A DNA stretch of 34,310 nt from positions 1 through 34,310 of the IMG/VR virus record IMGVR_UViG_3300042549_000377; one strand, given 5' to 3'. Source of the DNA: a virus. The notes beneath the pieces are model-generated. The model was not told where the DNA came from. It did not search any database and saw only the letters and a list, made by a program, of their open reading frames with translations. Both the position numbers and the translations under genes were made by a program. Shown here piece after piece: positions 11,896 to 17,903 of the stretch. Numbering within the stretch: position 1 is the stretch's first letter; every line of letters begins with the position of its first letter.

Positions 11896-12264
11896 ATGCT
11901 AATAAGTAACACCAGCCAACATATTTACGATTACATCTCCAGAAATCCGCTTGTGTGTACGTCAGACATTGCAAAAGTCACAGGCTTGCCAATGAAAACC
12001 GTAAACTACCATGTACGCATGTTGCGTATGGATAACCTGATATATGTATCCGAATGGATACAAAATAGTAGGAACGTACCTACAATGGTTTTATCTGTCG
12101 GGAATAAACTAGATGCTCCAAAGCCTCCAGTTAAACCACAGACAATCATGCGGCATGAAAAGAAATTGAAAGTTCGTGCAAAGTTCACCCCCAGACCAGA
12201 CGAGGCAGCAGCGTGGCTACTGAACCCAATAACTCAGAGCAGTACCGACATGAGTGCGAGGTAG
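11896..12264 (+). CDS. Winged-helix transcription regulator
   Basis: A 122-residue protein. Residues 6-55 (QHIYDYISRNPLVCTSDIAK, VTGLPMKTVNYHVRMLRMDN) form a helix-turn-helix with a recognition helix at KTVNYHVRMLR, followed by a wing (LIYVSEWIQ), like ArsR/MarR-type regulators. The rest is basic and Pro-rich. It is the only clear winged-helix regulator in the genome and could act on the repeated 18-bp palindromes, but nothing links them directly. Confidence 0.75.
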   Translation: MLISNTSQHIYDYISRNPLVCTSDIAKVTGLPMKTVNYHVRMLRMDNLIYVSEWIQNSRNVPTMVLSVGNKLDAPKPPVKPQTIMRHEKKLKVRAKFTPRPDEAAAWLLNPITQSSTDMSAR

Positions 12265-12395
12265 CCTACATTATCCGGCTGCCATCCAAAAGAGAAAGAG
12301 CCGGGTATCTAGGTAACGTGCGTAAATATCGTGGCAATGAGGCAGCAGACAAACTAGAGGGGGCTGTATATCATGCGTGGAAACTACAGAAATAA
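12213..12395 (+). CDS. Small conserved phage protein, GTG start, 60 aa
   Basis: A 60-residue protein with EQYRHECEVAYIIRLPSKRE, LGNVRKYRGNEAADKL and EGAVYHAWKLQ. I recall this helical pattern in short phage proteins next to YbcO-like nuclease genes. No ATG fits the frame, so GTG is taken; the ribosome site (AGGCAGCAGC) is weak. It overlaps both neighbours, by 52 bases on the left and 23 on the right. Function unknown. Confidence 0.65.
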   Translation: MATEPNNSEQYRHECEVAYIIRLPSKRERAGYLGNVRKYRGNEAADKLEGAVYHAWKLQK

Positions 12396-12669
12396 GAAAC
12401 TGTTGGAAGTTGTCCGAGAGTCACCCTGCCAGCATTGCGGGACGGAGGATGGTACGGTATGCGCTGCACACGCTAATACTGCGGCAGCAGGAAAAGGGAT
12501 GGGGATTAAGGCGCACGATTACATGATCGCGGCATTGTGCTTTAGGTGTCATATGAGCCTAGATCAGGGTAAAGACATGACTAAAGACGAACGTGCTGAA
12601 ATGTGGCAAAATGCACACAATGGCACATTAGCTTGGTTATTTCAATCAGGGAAGTTAAAAGTATGCTGA
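12373..12669 (+). CDS. YbcO-like (DUF1364) HNH-type nuclease
   Basis: A 98-residue protein with NYRNKKLLEVVRESPCQHCG (Cys19, Cys22), AAHANTAAAGKGMGIKAHDY (His33) and AALCFRCHMSLDQGKDM (Cys56, Cys59, His60), then a C-terminal helix. This follows the YbcO/DUF1364 family of lambdoid phages, small zinc-stabilised HNH-like endonucleases found near NinB and RusA-type genes. Likely a DNA nuclease that cuts recombination intermediates. Family fit is good; the activity is inferred. Confidence 0.85.
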   Translation: MRGNYRNKKLLEVVRESPCQHCGTEDGTVCAAHANTAAAGKGMGIKAHDYMIAALCFRCHMSLDQGKDMTKDERAEMWQNAHNGTLAWLFQSGKLKVC

Positions 12670-13022
12670 AAGACCGTCTGTTTAATTGGGCTTTAGCCAT
12701 ACAAGGCGAGACAGGACCTATGCCAGATACCCATTGCAGATCAGCCGAAAGGCATTACTTGCCTGAAACTGGTGCTGTGTGGGATGAGCCTGAGGCAGAC
12801 GAAATAGTAGCTGACTACCTAGACGCAAACATAGTAGAGGCTGCGGTCTGTAGTTTGAGAGAGGAATTAAGAGTAGTAGTAAAAGCGCGTTATGTAAGTT
12901 TTCCGTATCACAACATTAACCATGTAGCGCACTTTATTAGGATGTCCCCAAGGAAGTTCCAAAACAATCTGGATGAGGCACATCGCCGACTATCCAACAA
13001 ACTCGGAGAATCACATGAATGA
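12663..13022 (+). CDS. Antiterminator Q-like late regulator
   Basis: A 119-residue protein starting at MLKDRLFNWALAIQG, overlapping the previous stop. The C-terminal half (ANIVEAAVCSLREELRVVV, NINHVAHFIRMSPRKFQ, LDEAHRRLSNKL) resembles the sigma-region-4-like helix-turn-helix of phage antitermination Q proteins of the phage 82/21 type. It lies near the end of the early operon, the usual Q position. A matching terminator lies before the late genes (4506-4531). Its action there is inferred. A plain DNA-binding activator is the alternative. Confidence 0.68.
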   Translation: MLKDRLFNWALAIQGETGPMPDTHCRSAERHYLPETGAVWDEPEADEIVADYLDANIVEAAVCSLREELRVVVKARYVSFPYHNINHVAHFIRMSPRKFQNNLDEAHRRLSNKLGESHE

Positions 13023-13197
13023 CGAATATGTATACACACCAGCCGGAACGTGCATCACAAAGCGTTGGAGAGAACTTGGATGGATTCCAGCCTCAGAGGA
13101 TGTGGCAATTATTGCCAAGTGGCAGCGTTATCAGAGTTTTGCAGGGCGCGCTCTGGGTGAACCTATCGGGCAGACTCCTGTTCCCTTAACGACTTAA
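13015..13197 (+). CDS. Small conserved phage protein at the end of the early operon
   Basis: A 60-residue protein from the ATG overlapping the previous stop (an upstream start would lie within the Q-like gene). It begins MNDEYVYTPAGTCITKRWRE, then GWIPASEDVAIIAKWQRYQS. This pattern is familiar from small phage proteins that follow Q-like genes, without known function. Its 3' end overlaps the oppositely directed Rz gene by 35 bases, and there is no terminator between the two operons. Confidence 0.72.
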   Translation: MNDEYVYTPAGTCITKRWRELGWIPASEDVAIIAKWQRYQSFAGRALGEPIGQTPVPLTT

Positions 13198-13669
13198 TCC
13201 ATTGGTAACAGGTAGCGGCGTAAGCTGCTGCCTCGTCTGCCCTACGGGACTCGGAAAGAAGTAGTTTTGCAAGCGGGTCTGAAAGTCTGCCGCCGGAGGG
13301 GGGAGTAACAGGCTTGGAGGAGGCGCTGGGATCGGAGGACACGGGGCAATTACTTGAGGCGGCGTGACTGTCGTACAGCCCTGCAAACTCAGAAGCAAGG
13401 CGCAGATTATCAGCGTACACATTATCCAGATTTTTTCTATGCTCGGCATTTTTAACCTCTAACTCTGTAGCTAATCTATTGTTATCGCGCTCGATAGCCA
13501 ATGCCCGTTTTGTAGCAACAGCTAACGCATCGGCAGCATCAAGTTTCATCTTGGCAATAACAGCCTGATACTTACCCTCTTTGTAATCAGCCGTAATCCA
13601 CCATGCGGACGCAGAGCCAACAATAAACGCCGCACCAATGGCAATAACTGTAGCTTTTAAGTCAAGCAT
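13163..13669 (-). CDS. Rz: i-spanin (Rz-like)
   Basis: A 168-residue inner-membrane spanin from an ATG with AGGAA upstream; earlier in-frame starts would run further into the holin gene. One N-terminal membrane helix (ATVIAIGAAFIVGSASAWWI) is followed by a long periplasmic helix rich in Ala, Glu and Lys (about 30-110) and a C-terminal end with Cys. It pairs with the o-spanin nested in another frame of the same DNA to fuse inner and outer membranes in the last step of lysis. Position after endolysin and holin supports this. Confidence 0.88.
   Translation of the reverse strand: MLDLKATVIAIGAAFIVGSASAWWITADYKEGKYQAVIAKMKLDAADALAVATKRALAIERDNNRLATELEVKNAEHRKNLDNVYADNLRLASEFAGLYDSHAASSNCPVSSDPSASSKPVTPPSGGRLSDPLAKLLLSESRRADEAAAYAATCYQWIKSLREQESAR
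13186..13449 (-). CDS. Rz1: o-spanin lipoprotein (Rz1-like), nested in Rz
   Basis: An 87-residue lipoprotein encoded wholly inside the Rz gene in another frame. The signal and lipobox are clear: MCTLIICALLLSLQGC, with the modified Cys at position 25. The mature part is Pro-rich (PPQVIAPCPPIPAPPPS), as in Rz1. AGAGG precedes the ATG at a good distance. The product should sit in the outer membrane and bind the Rz protein across the periplasm. Nested Rz/Rz1 is a known arrangement of lambda-type phages. Confidence 0.9.
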   Translation of the reverse strand: MPSIEKIWIMCTLIICALLLSLQGCTTVTPPQVIAPCPPIPAPPPSLLLPPPAADFQTRLQNYFFPSPVGQTRQQLTPLPVTNGLSR

Positions 13670-13895
13670 TTGGTTTCCTATGTGTGTCATCATACGTTGC
13701 AAAGCCTATATAAGCACCCACGACACCCGTAACAAACACATAGAATGGTGCAGCAATCGCACCCAAATTAGGATCGTTCGTGCCTAAAACTAGCAAGGGG
13801 AACAGTAACCCGGCAAACATAGACAGCCATGCCATCTTACGTCTGTTCTTCCAGCGGTCAACTTCCGGTAAGGTCAATTGAGGCGTATCTTGCAT
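13662..13895 (-). CDS. Two-helix membrane protein, holin candidate
   Basis: A 77-residue protein from the internal ATG of MQDTPQLTLPEVDRWKNRRK; a longer form from a TTG (13928) would add 11 residues and overlap the endolysin more. Two membrane spans are seen: MAWLSMFAGLLFPLLVLG and AIAAPFYVFVTGVVGAYIGF, separated by a short NDPNLG turn, with a polar end. This protein type commonly neighbours the endolysin gene in proteobacterial phages and is annotated as holin. It would form lesions that let the endolysin reach the wall. Another holin-like gene lies at 15653-15880. Confidence 0.72.
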   Translation of the reverse strand: MQDTPQLTLPEVDRWKNRRKMAWLSMFAGLLFPLLVLGTNDPNLGAIAAPFYVFVTGVVGAYIGFATYDDTHRKPNA

Positions 13896-14358
13896 TTCCT
13901 GCCATCCTGTTAATCCAACCCTTGCCAAAATGATTCCATTGGGGAATACCCGTATAGAACAGCATACGTTCTGCTGACATATTGAGAATCGTTTTAACGG
14001 GATCAGAGGCGTTTGTTTTATAAACCGTCTCTTTACCTATAGAACCATCAACGTGCGCTCCTACGGCTTTCTGAAGCCACCTAGCGGCATTTCCTGCCCC
14101 ATGATTCACGCATCCATCAAATACTTGGAACGCTACGGCAAATGGCATCTCGTTGCACAGGTTCTTATCCCAGAAGGCTCGTTTGTAGATCACAATTGCC
14201 TCGTTACGATTCATGGTGTTCATATCCCCCATGTAACCGTTTTCTCTGGCTGTGCCAATTGTGACACCCCAGTTAGTCTCCCCACCGGGATCGGCAGGGT
14301 GATTAACGTATCCACCCTCATGCCCCAAGACGCGCTCTACCGCAACATTAAAACTCAT
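13858..14358 (-). CDS. GH108 endolysin (N-acetylmuramidase)
   Basis: A 166-residue cell-wall hydrolase. The GH108 signature VLGHEGGYVNHPADPGGETN lies at about residues 10-29, with catalytic Glu14, then WGVTIGTARE. The C-terminal part (VDGSIGKETVYKTN; RMLFYTGIPQWNHFGKGWIN) fits the peptidoglycan-binding domain of the same family. I used the ATG that overlaps the stop of the upstream gene (ATGA); an in-frame ATG six codons earlier is possible. There is no signal peptide, so it needs a holin. It cuts glycan strands at the end of infection. Confidence 0.92.
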   Translation of the reverse strand: MSFNVAVERVLGHEGGYVNHPADPGGETNWGVTIGTARENGYMGDMNTMNRNEAIVIYKRAFWDKNLCNEMPFAVAFQVFDGCVNHGAGNAARWLQKAVGAHVDGSIGKETVYKTNASDPVKTILNMSAERMLFYTGIPQWNHFGKGWINRMAGNARYASIDLTGS

Positions 14359-15395
14359 TTGCGTTTCCTTTTCCATTTGACAAACTCAGCACCTTCCTCT
14401 GGTGTCCAGAACACTTTAACCATGTCTGGATGGTCTGTAGCTAAAGATGGGTCAATAACAGTCATGCAAGCAGGAGACAGGGATTGATCCCGAAAGCCAC
14501 GCTCTTTTGCGTAAGTGTCAAATAACTTGTAGGACGCTACTTGGATAGCATGGCAGACTTTGCCTGTAGACGGGTCTTTTACGATGCCGTAGCCAGATGT
14601 GTGCTTGTGTCCACTAATCATAATATGGTCACGCTGACCCATCTGGGCGGCTTTCATCTGACCGTGTGCGGGATTCCATTGTGAGTGTCCGGCAAAGTCG
14701 TGCCGAGCATTTACAATAACTTCTCGCTTATTGGGAAACCGTAGAGCAATCCTACACTCGCTAGACTGATACAAGGTCTTAGACTGTCTGGAAATCCACT
14801 TGATAGGATCGCTAGAGCCTGACCATGCGTCATGGTTGCCACCAATCATGTACAACCATCGAGTACGGGTAATAAACCACTCGGCTAGTTTCCATGCTTG
14901 ATCTGCGGAGGTACTTTGGTTAGCGTAGAGCCTTGCCAAGCGTCCAACCCAGTTATTGGTAGTATCACCTACGTTAGCGCCCCAGATGCCTTCCTGATGG
15001 GTTAAATCACCGTGGCGGCGTATTGCCTCTAGGTCTGTACCGTCATCATCTACATGGGGATCACCAAAATGCAGGATTCCGATAACTCCGTCCAGATGTA
15101 CCTTAACGGGGATTAGCTTGGTAGCCTCTTGGTGTTCTTTCTTTTTAGAAAACTGTTTAATTCTATGCTCGACTAATTCCTCTACGTTTATATCGTCATC
15201 AGGAATATCGGCAATCGTAAACTCTGGTTTGACAGGGCGCTTATCCCCGAATCTTTGGATATAAACGCCGATCCTTGCTTTAAGTGTGGTGAGTGGAATA
15301 CCTAACACTTTTGCCGCTTCAATTTTCGTTCCGGCATCTAAAAAGGCGTTCCATGCCTCGACTGCGGCATGATCGGATAACGGTTTAGCTGGCAT
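14355..15395 (-). CDS. HTH-calcineurin-like metallophosphoesterase
   Basis: A 346-residue protein. Residues 8-48 (AVEAWNAFLDAGTKIEAAKV, LGIPLTTLKARI) look like a helix-turn-helix. Residues 104-310 hold the metallophosphoesterase motifs in order: GDPHVDD (111-117), GDTTN (143-147), GGNHD (185-189), RHDFAGH (231-237) and GHKH (262-265), which bind two metals. The family cleaves phosphoesters, including nucleic acids and cyclic nucleotides. GAGG precedes the start. Its place in the lysis block is odd; it may be a DNA end-processing or anti-defence enzyme carried late. The substrate is unknown. Confidence 0.88.
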   Translation of the reverse strand: MPAKPLSDHAAVEAWNAFLDAGTKIEAAKVLGIPLTTLKARIGVYIQRFGDKRPVKPEFTIADIPDDDINVEELVEHRIKQFSKKKEHQEATKLIPVKVHLDGVIGILHFGDPHVDDDGTDLEAIRRHGDLTHQEGIWGANVGDTTNNWVGRLARLYANQSTSADQAWKLAEWFITRTRWLYMIGGNHDAWSGSSDPIKWISRQSKTLYQSSECRIALRFPNKREVIVNARHDFAGHSQWNPAHGQMKAAQMGQRDHIMISGHKHTSGYGIVKDPSTGKVCHAIQVASYKLFDTYAKERGFRDQSLSPACMTVIDPSLATDHPDMVKVFWTPEEGAEFVKWKRKRK

Positions 15396-15404
15396 TTGTA
15401 AACC

Positions 15405-15644
15405 TCAGGTTTTTAGATCACCAAGTTCGGTCATCTCTTGAATCATCCCTTTTGGAATGAATATAAGATTAGCCATATCACCCGGAAACCATGTCTGGGC
15501 AATCAATACGCCTTTCTTATTCTTTTTAACCAGAAACCCTGTAGTCCAACAAGGGTCTGCGGCAATATCTACGTCTCCAAACATCCAGCCATCTAGGTGA
15601 TACGCATCAATCCAACGCACAAGCACTAGCTTCGGGCTTTTCAT
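15405..15644 (-). CDS. Conserved phage hypothetical protein, 79 aa
   Basis: A 79-residue protein (VRWIDAYHLDGWMFGDVDIA; CWTTGFLVKKNKKGVLIAQT; MANLIFIPKGMIQEM). The beta-rich pattern with Trp and Asp is familiar from small phage proteins of unknown role. GAGG lies upstream of the ATG. It sits between the holin-like gene and the metallophosphoesterase in a lysis-gene order. No catalytic motif is seen. Confidence 0.75.
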   Translation of the reverse strand: MKSPKLVLVRWIDAYHLDGWMFGDVDIAADPCWTTGFLVKKNKKGVLIAQTWFPGDMANLIFIPKGMIQEMTELGDLKT

Positions 15645-15652
15645 GTTTGACC

Positions 15653-15880
15653 TCAGAGATTAGATTTAAACTTTTCGTATGCTGTTATTAGTACTGCGCT
15701 GATGCCAACCACCCAAATAATAGGCTTGGCAATCTTACCAATCCACTCTAGTACAAGAAAAGCACCCTTGGCGGCATTAAAAGCTATGACAACCTCGGTT
15801 GTCTTTTTGTCTAAACTATCTACCTTAGACTCTACCTCAACCAACCTGTCGTATATCTCTCGGTGAGTTACGTCATTCAT
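15653..15880 (-). CDS. XhlA-like holin or holin-associated protein
   Basis: A 75-residue protein with an N-terminal coiled-coil (residues 8-30, IYDRLVEVESKVDSLDKKTT) followed by hydrophobic spans AFNAAKGAFLVLEW and IAKPIIWVVGISAVLITAYE, ending in Lys. The coiled-coil plus C-terminal membrane layout resembles haemolysin XhlA and small phage holins. It is the first gene after the terminator at 15891-15916 and begins the lysis block. It may form the lesion itself or regulate the other membrane protein at 13662-13895. Confidence 0.7.
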   Translation of the reverse strand: MNDVTHREIYDRLVEVESKVDSLDKKTTEVVIAFNAAKGAFLVLEWIGKIAKPIIWVVGISAVLITAYEKFKSNL

Positions 15881-15890
15881 TCCCGTCTCG

Positions 15891-15916
15891 CAAAAGAAAA
15901 CCCGCCATCAGCGGGT
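15891..15916 (-). terminator. Intrinsic terminator between virion and lysis blocks
   Basis: On the minus strand ACCCGC-TGATG-GCGGGT is followed by TTTCTTTT. It lies after the tail-module genes and directly before the holin-like gene, so it can lower lysis gene expression or need antitermination. Confidence 0.82.
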
Positions 15917-15922
15917 ATTGTA

Positions 15923-15937
15923 TAACATAATATGTTA
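15923..15937. promoter_or_regulatory. Perfect 15-bp palindrome before the lysis block
   Basis: TAACATA-A-TATGTTA, seven-base arms. It lies between the 51-codon gene and the terminator. TATACAAT follows it on the minus strand and could be a -10 box, but no -35 is seen. It may be an operator for lysis timing. Confidence 0.45.
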
Positions 15938-15946
15938 CGGATTAAG

Positions 15947-16102
15947 TTACGATTCTGCGCTATCCTTTTGATCTTGCGGGATTTGCGCGTTTGCCTCTTG
16001 TTGAATTGCGTTTACAAAATTAACCACCTCCCCGTAAGGCTTAGTAGCAAAGTACTGCAATAGCGCATTAACAAGATTGATCGGTAGACTTAATTTATCC
16101 AT
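15947..16102 (-). CDS. Small conserved phage protein, 51 aa
   Basis: Read directly: begins MDKLSLPINLVNALLQYFAT, followed by KPYGEVVNFVNAIQQEANAQ and a polar end. This pattern is familiar from many phage genomes as a short protein near lysis and tail genes, function unknown. GGAGAG precedes the ATG. It is an amphipathic helical protein without a clear membrane span. Confidence 0.75.
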   Translation of the reverse strand: MDKLSLPINLVNALLQYFATKPYGEVVNFVNAIQQEANAQIPQDQKDSAES

Positions 16103-16153
16103 GTGGCTCTCCATAAGGACGGAATATTATTACCCGTTTTGATTTATAACCGA

Positions 16154-16495
16154 TTATGCCGCCCAAGGTAAAGCTGGTGTAACGACAGGCGGATTTACTT
16201 GATTCTCAATCTGCTGCTCAATGTTAGCGTTAATTGCTGCAACTTGTTCCTCACCCATTGCGTCTTGCACCCAACCGATTACTTGCGCTTGTGTCAGGTC
16301 TGAGTAGGGTGTGAATGTTGCGCCTTTGGTGTAGGGAGCAATGCTTTGTGAGCCGTAGACCGTAGCGTACAGAGGTGTGCCTGACGTATCATCAACGCCG
16401 TTTACACGCCATGCAGCGGAGAATACAACGTCTGTGTAGTTATCAACTTCTGGATAACAGGAGAGCGAGTCGATTTGCCATGTGATTGTGGTCAT
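16154..16495 (-). CDS. Tail-fibre-associated conserved protein (DUF7936-like)
   Basis: A 113-residue protein (ITWQIDSLSCYPEVDNYTDV; AWRVNGVDD; FTPYSDLTQAQVIGWVQDAM) that follows the fibre gene by one base. The pattern is typical of a conserved family encoded after tail-fibre genes in many phages and cyanophages. It may be a minor fibre part or an assembly helper. A beta sandwich with a C-terminal helix is likely. Role inferred from position. Confidence 0.82.
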   Translation of the reverse strand: MTTITWQIDSLSCYPEVDNYTDVVFSAAWRVNGVDDTSGTPLYATVYGSQSIAPYTKGATFTPYSDLTQAQVIGWVQDAMGEEQVAAINANIEQQIENQVNPPVVTPALPWAA

Positions 16496-16496
16496 G

Positions 16497-17894
16497 TTAG
16501 TTACCTTCTAAAGTGTTTAAACGGGTTGTAAGGTCTTGGATTAGGGCTTGTTGTTCTTGAATGAGTGCAATCAGGTTTGCCATAACTTCTGAACTTGCTG
16601 CTTGTATCCCTTGATATTCTGGATTGCCGTTTTTATCTACAGCATCCTTTGTGCCAGAAACTGATGATGGGCTAACCGCTTGCAACTCATGCGCCAAGAA
16701 ACCGACAAACTTAGAACCGTCTGATTTCCATGTGCCTTGTTTAGGTTGCAGAGCCATAATAAAGTCTTTAGCTTCTGCTCCTGTAACTGCGCCAGTAATG
16801 TCTTTTAGTCGATAGTCAGAGGATGTGGCATAAACCGTTGAAGAACCGTTAAAGATAATAGTACCAACTTCGGTTTCGGAAGACCCCGCATTAAAGCGCA
16901 TCATTCGTCTTCCACCCGATGTTGCTTTATTCCATAAAGTTACTACATATGATGAATCTACCGCATTGTTCACCCCGTAAAATGCTGATTCATTTCCGGT
17001 AACGGCAGCAACCCTTGGAGAAGTTAAGCCGCTTGGAGAACTCGTAGTCCCCACCAGCAAGTTGCCAGAGGAGTCGATACGCATTGATTCGTTAAACCCA
17101 ATGGTGCTTCCCGCCGAACCTGATGCTGCTCTGTTCCAAATAAAAGCGCCATCGGTGTGATCATTAATTTGCTGTACTGCATAATTGGCATTTACACGAA
17201 CCCAATTTGATCCATTAAAAACGCAATTTGCATTAATGTAAGAACGTGCAGTGTTTCCTACAAAAGAAGCTCCACCAACAAGTTGCAAAGCTGGGCCGCC
17301 AAGAGACCAAGCACTAGGCGTTACACCAATCCCCACGTTGCCAGACGTATCAATCCTGACTCTCTCGCTGCCGCCTGTGAAGAACGTTATGGGCAGGTAT
17401 GTGCCTGTGCCAACTTTGTCAGAAGAAAAAATTGCCTGCGCTGACTCCGCTCCAATTGAGAAAGTAGAAGCGTTATTTAGGTCAGATGTGTTATTAACAA
17501 TAAATCTAGATACTGTGCCTGTTCCGTTCGGCAAAGCGTTTATGCGGGTATTGCCATTTGTGGTGCTTGTTTGGATGGCAACTTGGCTCGATAAAGTCGC
17601 ATTACTAAAATCACCCCTAATACGATTCCCTGTGCCTGTGAAGGTTAGGTTGCCTGAGTCGGTGAGTGAGGTAACTGTAGCGGCAGCAGGAGTGGTAGCG
17701 CCTAGCGTGCCGTTAACAGCACCGTTAAACGGGTCACTAGCCGCACCAGTTTGGAAGTCCTTTAACTGAGCCATTAACTCACGAATAGCATTGTTAATAC
17801 CAGAAGGCGCACAACCCTCTGCAATGTCGATTGAGTCAATGTCGGTATTGTCTGCGGCTGTTGCGCTGAACTCCGAGATTTTTGTACGAGGCAT
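16497..17894 (-). CDS. Tail fibre/spike with S74 self-cleaving chaperone
   Basis: A 465-residue receptor-binding fibre. The N-terminus (about 1-60) has KISEFSATAADNTDIDSID and AIRELMAQLKDFQTG, typical of a virion-attachment region. The middle is Gly/Ser/Thr-rich beta structure with repeated phrases such as RIDTSGNVGIGV and RIDSSGNLLVGT. The C-terminal part is an intramolecular chaperone of the S74 type: SSDYRLKDI with Ser359 and Lys364 as catalytic pair, then GFLAHELQAV and a closing coiled coil (LIALIQEQQALIQDL). It should trimerise and cut itself off just before Ser359. Confidence 0.9.
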   Translation of the reverse strand: MPRTKISEFSATAADNTDIDSIDIAEGCAPSGINNAIRELMAQLKDFQTGAASDPFNGAVNGTLGATTPAAATVTSLTDSGNLTFTGTGNRIRGDFSNATLSSQVAIQTSTTNGNTRINALPNGTGTVSRFIVNNTSDLNNASTFSIGAESAQAIFSSDKVGTGTYLPITFFTGGSERVRIDTSGNVGIGVTPSAWSLGGPALQLVGGASFVGNTARSYINANCVFNGSNWVRVNANYAVQQINDHTDGAFIWNRAASGSAGSTIGFNESMRIDSSGNLLVGTTSSPSGLTSPRVAAVTGNESAFYGVNNAVDSSYVVTLWNKATSGGRRMMRFNAGSSETEVGTIIFNGSSTVYATSSDYRLKDITGAVTGAEAKDFIMALQPKQGTWKSDGSKFVGFLAHELQAVSPSSVSGTKDAVDKNGNPEYQGIQAASSEVMANLIALIQEQQALIQDLTTRLNTLEGN

Positions 17895-17903
17895 AATTAT
17901 TCC

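Noticed and set aside
13198-13240. Terminator at the convergent junction
   Set aside because: A six-pair stem with a GTAA loop exists (AGCGGC/GCTGCT), but no T run follows on the plus strand.
17251-17769. 172-codon plus-strand frame opposite the tail fibre
   Set aside because: Antisense to a clear S74-type fibre gene, with no motifs or ribosome site.
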